From: Candidatus Peribacteria bacterium
GTDB taxonomy: Bacteria; Patescibacteriota; Gracilibacteria; UBA1369; UBA12463
Direction: 5' to 3'
Assembly (NCBI GenBank): GCA_943354965.1
Contig: CALRDN010000003.1
Coordinates: 61,680-125,679 of the forward strand
DNA: 64,000 nucleotides
Positions 52,106 through 59,864 of this stretch are shown here, piece by piece. Under the pieces are notes generated by a model. That model was not told where the DNA came from. It made no database searches and worked only from the letters and a program-made list of their open reading frames with translations. How positions within the stretch are numbered: position 1 is the stretch's first letter; each line of letters begins with the position of its first letter. Made by a program: the position numbers and the translations under genes.

Positions 52106-52906
52106 ATGTTTGTAAAAATTGCCAGCAGTGAGATTCCCTACTATCAGTTTCCCATGCTTGAACCCTACTCGGGTGTTATGAAGCATGCCGTTTTTACGAG
52201 AGCAGGAGGCATCAGTGAGGCACCGTTCACCTCCCTGAATGTTCGCTATGGCATTGGCGATCCCGACGTAAGCGTGACGAAGAACCGACAGATTATGCAA
52301 CTGTTTTTTGAGCATAACTTTTTGGACAATTCCAGCAGAACGTTAATTTCCGCTAATCAAACCCATAGTGATCATATTGCGGTTTTGGCCAAAGGTGAGG
52401 AGCTTCCCGAGGTGCCGCCACATGAAATTGATGATGTGGATGCGTTCGTCACGAACCGAAATGATATTTTGTTACTACTTCAGACCGCCGATTGTCAGCC
52501 AATTATTCTGCTCGATCCGGTTACGAAGACGCTTGGAATGGTGCACAATGGCTGGAGGGGATGTATTCAGAATATTCTTGGAAAAACTATTGATACTATG
52601 CGCGATGAATTTGATGTCGATGCAAAAAATATTATCGCCTGTATCGGGCCGTCGATTGGGCCGTGCTGTCATTATTTCACGGATCCTGCGAATGAACTTC
52701 CGAGCGAGTTTCACAAGTATATTTTCAATGAGAAGCAGGTCGACTTCTTGGCTGCAGCAAAGGATCAGCTCATGGAGGCGGGTATACCTGCGGGGCAGAT
52801 TGAAATCAGTAACATCTGTACCTCTGACCACACCAATGAGTTTTATTCGTACCGCCGTGAGAATCGATTAACCGGAAGATTCGGCGTCGTCGCTGGATTA
52901 GTATAA
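52106..52906 (+). CDS. pgeF: Polyphenol oxidase/laccase-domain (YfiH/PgeF) protein
   Basis: 266 residues of the YfiH/LACC1 family; members act as zinc-dependent purine nucleoside phosphorylases/adenosine deaminases, and PgeF corrects peptidoglycan precursors. Motifs: HAVFTRAGGISEAPFTSLNVRYGIGDP, LISANQTHSDHI, TADCQPIILLDP, GMVHNGWRGCIQNI (metal His) and ACIGPSIGPCCHYF (metal Cys/His), with SNICTSDHTNEFYSYRRENRLTGRFGVVAGL at the end. Metal ligands intact. Its link to purine nucleosides fits the purine genes in the window. Confidence 0.92.
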   Translation: MFVKIASSEIPYYQFPMLEPYSGVMKHAVFTRAGGISEAPFTSLNVRYGIGDPDVSVTKNRQIMQLFFEHNFLDNSSRTLISANQTHSDHIAVLAKGEELPEVPPHEIDDVDAFVTNRNDILLLLQTADCQPIILLDPVTKTLGMVHNGWRGCIQNILGKTIDTMRDEFDVDAKNIIACIGPSIGPCCHYFTDPANELPSEFHKYIFNEKQVDFLAAAKDQLMEAGIPAGQIEISNICTSDHTNEFYSYRRENRLTGRFGVVAGLV

Positions 52907-52911
52907 AGTCT

Positions 52912-52939
52912 TTGCGTGAGCCGCGCGTTTCGCTACAAT
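52912..52939 (+). promoter_or_regulatory. proC promoter (leaderless)
   Basis: TTGCGT (52912-52917), 16-bp spacer, TACAAT (52934-52939); the proC ATG at 52946 starts 6 bp later. Confidence 0.6.
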
Positions 52940-52945
52940 GCAACT

Positions 52946-53740
52946 ATGAAAATTGCAATTATTGGCGGTGGAAATATGGGAGAGGCTTTTGCACGAGGGA
53001 TTCATCGGCACTTTACGGGAGGAGATTTTGAATTAATTGTAAGTGAAAAAAATGTAGCAAAACATCTCGCGTTTCATTCGTTGGAAATTGTCACCACATC
53101 CCATAATCTCGAGGCGGTTGATAATGCCGATGTGGTTATTTTGGCCGTGAAACCTGCCGATGTGGAGCAGACCTGTCGTGATATTTCTATACATCTTCCG
53201 GGGAAGTGCGTGGTGATTTCTATTGCTGCCGGCGTGAAATTGGCGGCACTGAAGGAGTGGCTCGCGTCAGATCATGTCGCGCGTACGATGCCGAATTTGC
53301 TTGCCTCGATTGGTAAGAGCACTACGGTTTGGTACTCCGAAATAGAAAATGAAGAGTTGAAAATATTGGTTGGGAAAGTTCTCGAGAGTATCGGAAGTGC
53401 CCATGAGGTCGGCTCTGAAAATGAAATCGATATGGCGACAGCGATTAGCGGTTGTGGACCCGCGTATGTTTGGTATTTTATGGAAAAAATGATTGCTGCG
53501 GGCGTTGCAATTGGATTGGATGCACAGGTCGCGCGGGCGCTTACGCTTCAGACGTTCGAGGGGGCGAGTACGATGGCTATGAATGAGGGTTTCGATCCAA
53601 CAGAGATGCGACTGAAAGTTGCACCTAAGGGAGGCTCAACCGAGCAGGCTATTCATGTCTTTGATGAAAAAAATGTCGAGGGGATTATCGATGAAGCAAT
53701 CCGAGCGGCGTATAAGAGGGCGGAGGGGTTGGGAAAGTAA
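52946..53740 (+). CDS. proC: Pyrroline-5-carboxylate reductase
   Basis: Last proline step, NADPH-dependent. 264 residues from ATG 52946 (a GTG frame opens at 52916 inside the promoter). Rossmann start MKIAIIGGGNMGEAFARGI, VVILAVKPADV, VVISIAAGVKLAALKEWL, ARTMPNLLASIGKSTTVWY; dimer domain: ATAISGCGPAYVWYFMEKMIAAGVAIGLDAQVARALTLQTFEGA and KVAPKGGSTEQAIHVFDEKNVEGIIDEAIRAAYKRA. Complete. Confidence 0.96.
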   Translation: MKIAIIGGGNMGEAFARGIHRHFTGGDFELIVSEKNVAKHLAFHSLEIVTTSHNLEAVDNADVVILAVKPADVEQTCRDISIHLPGKCVVISIAAGVKLAALKEWLASDHVARTMPNLLASIGKSTTVWYSEIENEELKILVGKVLESIGSAHEVGSENEIDMATAISGCGPAYVWYFMEKMIAAGVAIGLDAQVARALTLQTFEGASTMAMNEGFDPTEMRLKVAPKGGSTEQAIHVFDEKNVEGIIDEAIRAAYKRAEGLGK

Positions 53741-53805
53741 TTTCTTGGCATGCGCTCAAATGCAGATATGGAACTCTTTTGACTTTTATATTTTTTCTGT
53801 TATAT

Positions 53806-53868
53806 TCAAAAATTTCCACGTGGAAATTTTTAGCTTCAAAAACGCCTGTTTTCCGGAAAAAAGATTAT
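53806..53868 (+). repeat. 65-bp palindrome-bearing repeat, copy 2
   Basis: Perfect 22-bp palindrome at 53809-53830 (centre CCACGTGG) followed by TAGCTTCAAAAACGCCTG. Homologous to 33281-33346 in inverse orientation. Confidence 0.75.
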
Positions 53869-53882
53869 TAGGCCATATTTCA

Positions 53883-53903
53883 CAACAACAACAACAACAA
53901 CAA
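53883..53903 (+). repeat. (CAA)7 microsatellite
   Basis: Seven uninterrupted CAA units in the intergenic space; capable of slippage. Confidence 0.95.
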
Positions 53904-53940
53904 TAACCCGCTCGGGGCGCATCCTTCCAATTCAGATGAT

Positions 53941-53982
53941 GTATACAAAGTATATACAAAACAGTATACAAAACGTATACCG
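53941..53982 (-). repeat. GTATAC array, left
   Basis: Four GTATAC/GTATATAC words at 9-14-bp spacing. Its minus-strand 20-mer CGGTATACGTTTTGTATACT (53963-53982) recurs exactly at 59697-59716 on the plus strand. Confidence 0.85.
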
Positions 53983-54023
53983 CTTCAAAAAAAGCCATCA
54001 TTACACACACCAATGACGTGTAC

Positions 54024-55190
54024 CTATTCCACGTACTTCGACTTCTCCACAAACCACTGCTGCATTTCTTTCGCGGCGGCGGACATTCCTCCGCGATGCC
54101 TCCAATGATCCTCTACACGTGCCATGATTTGACGACGCTTACGCAATGTAGACGGAATAAGTTTAATCATCTGCCAGATGGATTTCCAGATGTAGGGTTC
54201 GCGGAATGTTACATATACGAGTGAGCCGATTTCGCGTGCGGCGATGTAGAAAAAATCGTGCCAGAAATTTCCCCAGAGTTCGTTTTTTAGCTGCATCAAG
54301 CGGTGATTTCGATAGGAGTATGTTTTCTGAAATGGAGAAAGCCCATCTCGCTCCTTCACCATCTGTCCGACCGTGAAACGTTTTTTCACTCCTGTTCCAC
54401 GACCGTGGTAGGCAATCGCCCGCGGATCATACCAGCACTTCCATCCCAATAATGTCAACCTCCATGAAAGGTCTACGTCTTCCTTATACATGAAAAAATT
54501 TCCATCGAGGTATTCGGACTCCTTCCCACCGTCTGGCGCGTCTACGGTCAATTTCACGTCGTCTAGTGCCACCCTACGATAGATTGGACACGCTCCGGAT
54601 ATGCCAAATACCTGATGGCCGCCCCCAAGGGACAACCCTGCTGGGCCGCCATTACTCGCATCTGTATCAAACCTTCCATCATCCGGAAGTCCCTGACCAT
54701 CATCAATCACTCGCCTGCTGCGGAATATAGCGAGGCCGACCGTGTCGATGAGATTCGTCGGCGCACCGTGCGAGCCCGTTTCATTCTCTTTTTCGAAATC
54801 ATATTTAATTATTTTTCCTGTAATCGCTGCAATTTTCTCGTCGTCTTCCATGTGTGCAATCGCCCTCTCGAAATATTCCGACGTATACAAAATATCCGGA
54901 TTGGTAATGACAACATACTCGCCCTTACTTATTCTGATACCCTGATTCGCCGCGCCGGTGTAGCCAATATTATCGGCGTTTTTTATCACCGTGATTCGCT
55001 TTTCCGACCCCTCTGTTATGTGAGATGCATACGCCTGTCTCGTCCATTCCACCGAATCATCGCTTGAATTATTATCAATAAATATCAACTCAAGGTTCGA
55101 ATATGTCTGCGCAAAGATCGCATCGAAACACGTCTTGAGAAATTTCTGTGAGTTGTAGCCGATGATGATGATGGATACGAGAGGGTGCAT
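54024..55190 (-). CDS. Family 2 glycosyltransferase
   Basis: 388 residues, GT-A fold plus C-terminal extension. Motifs: VSIIIIGYNSQKFLKTCFDAIFAQTYSNLELIFIDNNSSDDS, NADNIGYTGAANQGI, YVVITNPDILYTSEYFE (DxD-like), and a second conserved block GISGACPIYRRVALDDV, then FFMYKEDVDLSWRLTLLGWKCWYDPRAIAYHGRGTG. The C-terminus is hydrophobic/basic and may associate with the membrane. Residues DASNGGPAGLSLGGGH are encoded by a 29-bp hairpin repeat (54621-54649) and look like an in-frame insertion. Upstream is a surface-protein gene on the same strand with its terminator between them. Confidence 0.88.
   Translation of the reverse strand: MHPLVSIIIIGYNSQKFLKTCFDAIFAQTYSNLELIFIDNNSSDDSVEWTRQAYASHITEGSEKRITVIKNADNIGYTGAANQGIRISKGEYVVITNPDILYTSEYFERAIAHMEDDEKIAAITGKIIKYDFEKENETGSHGAPTNLIDTVGLAIFRSRRVIDDGQGLPDDGRFDTDASNGGPAGLSLGGGHQVFGISGACPIYRRVALDDVKLTVDAPDGGKESEYLDGNFFMYKEDVDLSWRLTLLGWKCWYDPRAIAYHGRGTGVKKRFTVGQMVKERDGLSPFQKTYSYRNHRLMQLKNELWGNFWHDFFYIAAREIGSLVYVTFREPYIWKSIWQMIKLIPSTLRKRRQIMARVEDHWRHRGGMSAAAKEMQQWFVEKSKYVE
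54621..54649 (-). repeat. 29-bp hairpin element, copy 3, inside a glycosyltransferase gene
   Basis: One mismatch to the murG copy (32589-32617). Inserted in frame, opposite orientation relative to the window, read in a different phase (GGPAGLSLGG instead of AQQGCPSG). Confidence 0.8.
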
Positions 55191-55233
55191 AGTGCATGCA
55201 TTTTACCTCCTGTAATAGGAAATGGGCAACAAA

Positions 55234-55263
55234 AAAAGGCCGCCCCGATCGGGGCGGCCTTTT
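55234..55263 (-). terminator. Terminator of the Gly-rich surface protein gene
   Basis: Perfect palindrome: AAAAGGCCGCCCC... and its complement around GATC, flanked by A- and T-runs, so it can work both ways; 18 bp after the stop of the surface gene. Confidence 0.9.
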
Positions 55264-55280
55264 GAAATTCAAAAAATAAC

Positions 55281-58157
55281 TTAACGAATTCGATACGCTG
55301 TCCACGTTTGGAAACCTATCCTGCGAAGACGAAGCGTACCCGAGGAGTTCAAGCTACCTGCCGCACTGTATGCAGGAAAATCCATATTTCCGACAAGTGT
55401 CCATCCGGTATTTGTTGTAACCGAAGCATCCTCCGCATCAACGGTTGAGATGTTGATGACTGAAATATCGATAGCGTCATTGGTTGTCATTGCAGTAAAA
55501 CCGAGGTCCATTGCTGCGGCCGTAGGCAACTGCTGGGCCGACGTAGCTGCTGCACCCTGATTAACCGTAATAATGCCAGCAAATACCTCAATAGTTGTGA
55601 GTGTCGCCGATACCGTTTTTGCGGTAGGTGCACCCTGTTTAATCGTAGCAAGGCTTCGATTCACAATCATACCTCCCAAACCTGTACCAGATCCTGCTCC
55701 ACCGGTGAGAATGATATCACCACCGTTGCCATCCGTAGCCGCAGCGGCACCACCGGTAATATTTACTGCGCCACCGGCACCACCTGTATCACCAACCCCA
55801 CCGACACCACCGGTAATATTTGCTGCGCCACCTGCGCCACCGACGTTTACGCCGTTATCTATTGCGCCAACTCCGCCCGTTACATCAGCTGTTCCGCCGG
55901 CTGCACCGTTGCCTGCAACTGCGGGAATGCCACCGGCACCACCTGTTAATTTTGCTTTTCCACCAACACCCACTGTGCCGCCTGTACCACCCGCACCACC
56001 AACGAGGGAGGAGATACCGCCTGGGAAATTTCCTGTTCCGCCTGTTCCCGCTGTAAGCGTAACCGTACCTGCGTCTGTTACTTCATTTGAACCTGCTGCA
56101 TTCCCTGCGGTTATTGCGACTGCTCCGGCTGTTCCTATTCCTGTTGCATTTCCAGAAGTGATCGTCAGAGCTCCACCGCTACCATTCGTTGATCCGGCCG
56201 TTCCTGATGTTAACGATACTGCGCCACCGTTACCGGTTGCGCCTGCCCCTGAGTTCGCTGCCGTAATTGTTACAGCACCACCGTTACCGGTTGAACCACC
56301 AACGCCTGAGGTGAGTGTTACGCCACCACCTGCTACGGCGAGAGTGCTCGCGCCTGCGACGAGAGAGATTGCGCCACCCGATGCACCGGTTGCTGCTGAA
56401 CCTGCGGCAGATGCGCCACCCGTTATACTAAATCCACCACCGGCACCTGCCGTGCCAGCACCTGATGGAGCGCCGCTTGCTCCCATGGTCCATGCGACAC
56501 CACCACCGGCACCTGCCGTGCCAGTAGTGGTTGTACCACCCGCACCAAAGGTCACACTCATGCCGCCTCCTGCGCCAGCAGTTCCAGTAGTATTACCTCC
56601 ACCGGTACCGAGCGTCATGACTAGACCACCGCCAGGACCACCAGAAGATGCGACGGCCGTACCGCCATTGCCGGCGGTAAGTGAAAGGTTTCCTCCACCT
56701 CCGCCTGGATTCCCATTACCTGCACCGTTACCACCATTTCCTGCAGAAACATCAAAGCCGCCAGCATTACCACCCGTGCCCGAGGTTGTTGCATTTCCAG
56801 CATTACCAACCATGAGAGTTATATTCCCACTGTCACCACCAGCGCCAGATACAGCAGTTGAACCTCCGCCAGTCATTAAGGCCAATGCTCCACCGTTTAG
56901 ACCTGCTGCTGTTGGCACTGATCCGCCTGCTGCGGTTCGTAAGAAAACTGCACCGGCATTCGCTGCGCCTGTCGGAGCGATAGATGCGCCAAGTGTCAAG
57001 GTTCCTGGAGCGGTCGTACCTGCTGTATTTCCTGTTCTTATAGTTACCTCACCTGATGCGGCATTACCCGTCGTATCACCAGATGCAATGGCTGTTATTC
57101 CGGTTGCTATTGCTGATGCGGATGTTCCGGATTTTATGGTTACTGCGCCAGAAACACCTGACGTTCCACCACCTGCGCCGGATGTGATCGCAACTGCGCC
57201 GCCAGCTCCTGTAGCGCCACCTTGACCAGCAGTAATTGTCACTCCACCACCTGCGACCGCTACCGAGCTCGCACCTGCGACGAGAGAGATTGCGCCACCG
57301 GATGCACCGGTTGTTGCTGAACCTACGCCAGCTGCGCCACCTGTGAGGGAGAATCCGCCACCGGCCCCAGATGTACCGGCACCTGATGGTGCGCCACCCG
57401 CACCTGCGGTCCATGCGACACCACCACCGGCACCGCCTGTTGAAGTTGTGGTTGTTCCACCAGCACCGAAGGTTACAGCGAGAGAGCCACCGGCACCACC
57501 ATTGGCTGCGCCACCGGCATTTCCACCAGCACCTGTTGTGACCGCTATGCCACCGGCAGCACCACCGGCGTTTACACCTGCTGCTCCTGCAGCACCTGCG
57601 CCAGCCGTGATGTTGATTGCACTACCGTTTGAACCTGCGGCCGTTGCTGTTCCACCTGCTACACCCGTAAGACTAATTGCGCCACCGGCGCCTGAGCCTG
57701 CTGGAGTACCAGAAGCGAGCGTCACCGCACCGGATGCACCGGATGTTGAACCACCGGCACCTGATGTGATTGAAACGGCACCACCTGTACCTGTTGCGCC
57801 ACCTGCGCCTGTCGTGACGGTGAATGCACCACCATTACCGGATGTATTACCTGCACCTGTTGTAACAGTTACTGCACCACCCGCGCTTGTTGCGTTTGTC
57901 GTTGCGCCTGCCGTGATAGCTATTGCGCCACCGGCGCCTGCGGTATTGGATGCGGCTCGGAGCGTAGCATCGCCACCGGTACCGTTTGTACCTCCGAAGA
58001 TAGCATTGCTACCAGTTGCGGAAGTAACGGTTATTGCACCATCACTTGCGACTGACGTTGATCCAATCGTAAGAGCTGCATACGCACTCTGGGTTGACCC
58101 GATGAGACTGATGAGTGCCAGAATGGACACCACTATTTTGCCTCTGAAGAGAGACAT
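55281..58157 (-). CDS. Large secreted Gly/Ala/Thr-rich repeat protein
   Basis: About 958 residues from ATG 58157 (58178 possible; the frame opens at 58232). Signal peptide FRGKIVVSILALISLIGSTQSAYA, nearly the same as in the gene at 59865. A short start domain (ALTIGSTSVASDGAITV) leads into ~850 residues of degenerate repeats of ~15-20 residues, pattern G-x-GG-(AV)-(hydrophobic)-x-(hydrophobic)-T-x-G-(AT)-GG, e.g. GNGGAFTVTTGAGGATG. This suggests a beta-helix or polyglycine-like fibre. The ~120-residue C-terminal domain is non-repetitive and ends TLRLRRIGFQTWTAYRIR. Likely a surface fibre/adhesin; PE-PGRS-like in composition only. No sortase motif or C-terminal anchor seen. Confidence 0.8.
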   Translation of the reverse strand: MSLFRGKIVVSILALISLIGSTQSAYAALTIGSTSVASDGAITVTSATGSNAIFGGTNGTGGDATLRAASNTAGAGGAIAITAGATTNATSAGGAVTVTTGAGNTSGNGGAFTVTTGAGGATGTGGAVSITSGAGGSTSGASGAVTLASGTPAGSGAGGAISLTGVAGGTATAAGSNGSAINITAGAGAAGAAGVNAGGAAGGIAVTTGAGGNAGGAANGGAGGSLAVTFGAGGTTTTSTGGAGGGVAWTAGAGGAPSGAGTSGAGGGFSLTGGAAGVGSATTGASGGAISLVAGASSVAVAGGGVTITAGQGGATGAGGAVAITSGAGGGTSGVSGAVTIKSGTSASAIATGITAIASGDTTGNAASGEVTIRTGNTAGTTAPGTLTLGASIAPTGAANAGAVFLRTAAGGSVPTAAGLNGGALALMTGGGSTAVSGAGGDSGNITLMVGNAGNATTSGTGGNAGGFDVSAGNGGNGAGNGNPGGGGGNLSLTAGNGGTAVASSGGPGGGLVMTLGTGGGNTTGTAGAGGGMSVTFGAGGTTTTGTAGAGGGVAWTMGASGAPSGAGTAGAGGGFSITGGASAAGSAATGASGGAISLVAGASTLAVAGGGVTLTSGVGGSTGNGGAVTITAANSGAGATGNGGAVSLTSGTAGSTNGSGGALTITSGNATGIGTAGAVAITAGNAAGSNEVTDAGTVTLTAGTGGTGNFPGGISSLVGGAGGTGGTVGVGGKAKLTGGAGGIPAVAGNGAAGGTADVTGGVGAIDNGVNVGGAGGAANITGGVGGVGDTGGAGGAVNITGGAAAATDGNGGDIILTGGAGSGTGLGGMIVNRSLATIKQGAPTAKTVSATLTTIEVFAGIITVNQGAAATSAQQLPTAAAMDLGFTAMTTNDAIDISVINISTVDAEDASVTTNTGWTLVGNMDFPAYSAAGSLNSSGTLRLRRIGFQTWTAYRIR

Positions 58158-58361
58158 GAACCTTTTGTTTTGCGACATAAGGAGTGAGGGATTAGGAAAT
58201 ATAGTATTTCTATGAGAAATAATTGCCCCCATACTAGGAGCCTTGCTTCGATGTGTCTAAGAAAATATGTTTCGTAAATTGTAAATTGTTTTTTATTTGG
58301 GTAGTCGGAATTCCATGATAGTCTGTTGGGGCGTTTTCATTTACTCTTTAACATTATTTCT

Positions 58362-59222
58362 ATGGATCGACGTTCTCTTCTCTCCACTGTTGTCGGTGCA
58401 AGTATGTGTGCGTTTCCTACGCTCGCACTCGCGGATACGCTTACTCCTGCCGTTAATCCCGTTGTGACTCCGGCGACTACCCAAGCACCATCTACGGTAA
58501 TTGCCGTACCTGAAAAAATTCAAAATTACATGGAGGTATTTTTGGTAAATCTCAAAGTGGGATATTTCGATCAGGCTTATAAAAATACTACTGATAGTTT
58601 CCGGAAAAATATGCCGATGAAAGAGTTCAAAAAAATGCTCACCGCCACTCGACTAGTCGATTTCACGAGCAAGAAGTGGATCGGAGACGAGACGAAGACG
58701 GCAGGATTCGATGTAGTGACCGGTGAGTTTACCGGAGCCGATGGTGTCGTGAGAGCCGTTACCTTCACACTTATCCCGAAAGATTCTTCATACGTAATCG
58801 ACTCTATTACGGAGACCCTCAGTCCCGAATTACTATTAAAGCTTTTTCCGAAGGATGCCGCCCAGAGCGCGCTTATCAAGTCCGACCTCGCTTTGGTCCG
58901 TAAGACGATTAAAAATCGATCCTACATACGTTTGTACAACGCCATGGCCAAGACCGTTCGCCATACCGTGAAGTTCAAAGCCTTCAAGAAGTCTCTCGCC
59001 GATTTCCGCAAGGAAAATCACGACATCAGCCCAGCCAAAGACAGCTCTTTCACGCTCGATGCCAGCTACCCAATGGTCAATCCAAATGGTACGGTTTCCG
59101 TGAAGGGTCACTATTTGAATGATTCCAATGATGTTCAGTTCGAACTCACGTATGAGTATATGTGGGAGTGGAAGTTAGCAGGATTGAGTGTAAATACGAC
59201 GAAGACCGGAGAGAAGAAGTAG
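58362..59222 (+). CDS. Secreted protein with two NTF2-like domains
   Basis: 286 residues from ATG 58362 (TTG 58326 extends it). Signal peptide RRSLLSTVVGASMCAFPTLALA, possibly with twin Arg, then a Thr/Pro linker. Two halves (about 55-165 and 175-280) each look like an NTF2/DUF4878-type domain: helix FLVNLKVGYFDQAYKNTTDSFRKNMPMKEFKKML... and again VRKTIKNRSYIRLYNAMAKTVRHTVKFKAFKKSL. Role unknown; secreted. Divergent from the Gly-rich gene, with about 200 bp between the chosen starts. Confidence 0.7.
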   Translation: MDRRSLLSTVVGASMCAFPTLALADTLTPAVNPVVTPATTQAPSTVIAVPEKIQNYMEVFLVNLKVGYFDQAYKNTTDSFRKNMPMKEFKKMLTATRLVDFTSKKWIGDETKTAGFDVVTGEFTGADGVVRAVTFTLIPKDSSYVIDSITETLSPELLLKLFPKDAAQSALIKSDLALVRKTIKNRSYIRLYNAMAKTVRHTVKFKAFKKSLADFRKENHDISPAKDSSFTLDASYPMVNPNGTVSVKGHYLNDSNDVQFELTYEYMWEWKLAGLSVNTTKTGEKK

Positions 59223-59241
59223 AGATATGTACAAATCAGAA

Positions 59242-59288
59242 GAGGTGGAGGTTCAGGCTAGTCGCCTTGAATTTCCGCCTCTTTTTTA
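59242..59288 (+). terminator. Terminator after the NTF2-like gene
   Basis: Long stem AGAGGTGGAGGTTCAGG against CCTTGAATTTCCGCCTCT, then T6. Confidence 0.9.
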
Positions 59289-59292
59289 GATT

Positions 59293-59591
59293 TTATACCT
59301 CCCATGGCCACAATGCTCTTCCGCCTTCTTTCTTTATGTAGGCTACGTACCGTAAAGGAATATCTGGATATGCCTTTTTCCATGCCTCATATCTCGACTC
59401 AGAGATTGCGTTCGCGTTATATTTCACCTCAAAAGCCATCTTTTCTTCTATGATAAAATCTACTTCATTTCCGTCTGCAGCTGCTTCATGAGCGTCGTCC
59501 TCCCTACCTGCCTCGCTCCGGCAATCAACGTTATCTCTTCCCACTCGAGATGTTTTTTTATGACACTGAATATTTCTCTTTTTTTAAACAT
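59293..59591 (-). pseudogene. Remnant of a DUF4143-type AAA ATPase
   Basis: Reading from ATG 59591 gives 43 residues, FKKREIFSVIKKHLEWEEITLIAGARQVGRTTLMKQ, the typical N-terminus and Walker A of the AAA/DUF4143 family, but with GRTT where GKTT is expected, then a TAG at 59460-59462. The sequence resumes in another frame with GNEVDFIIEEKMAFEVKYNA and RYVAYIKKEGGRALWPWEV, the C-terminal nuclease-like end of the same family. A normal member has ~380-420 residues, so the middle ~300 are deleted. The remaining frame of 83 codons is unlikely to be expressed as a functional protein. Confidence 0.8.
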
Positions 59592-59696
59592 TGAAGCTAT
59601 ATTTAGATAATTATTACGCTACTTCTGGCTTAATGGAAAATTTTGGGTGCTAAAAATGCAGATAATAACCGCATATGTAGTCTTACTATTCATAGT

Positions 59697-59738
59697 CGGT
59701 ATACGTTTTGTATACTCTTTGTGTACTATTTTGTATAC
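59697..59738 (+). repeat. GTATAC array, right
   Basis: CGGTATACGTTTTGTATACT followed by further GTGTAC/GTATAC words. Inverted relative to 53941-53982, with an exact 20-bp match. Confidence 0.85.
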
Positions 59739-59804
59739 ACACCATACATTCACCTTCAGTGCTTAAGATGTTCCTCTTTGATTGGGCAATCGAGCAGCCC
59801 ACAT

Positions 59805-59833
59805 AAAAGCCCCGCTATAGTAGCGGGGCTTTT
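59805..59833 (-). terminator. Terminator of the 59865 gene
   Basis: Perfect 13-bp stem AAAAGCCCCGCTA/TAGCGGGGCTTTT with a 3-nt loop; symmetrical, so functional on both strands. Confidence 0.93.
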
Positions 59834-59864
59834 AATAGCTCTAACGCTAGTCTCTATCTTAATA

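Larger units (their letters stand above)
59592..59864. other. Intergenic region with GTATAC array and terminator
   Basis: AT-rich; holds the right GTATAC array (59697-59738) and the 59805 terminator. No gene seen. Confidence 0.5.

Noticed and set aside
53883..53903. CAA repeats as a CRISPR or coding repeat
   Set aside because: Simple trinucleotide run without spacers or an ORF; annotated as a microsatellite.
55573..57225. Plus-strand 550-residue Pro/Ala-rich ORF
   Set aside because: Antisense shadow of the Gly-rich repeats of the minus-strand surface gene; no start signals or protein-like domains.
57343..58215. Plus-strand Pro-rich ORF of 290 residues
   Set aside because: Same cause: complement of GGA/GCC-rich repeat codons.
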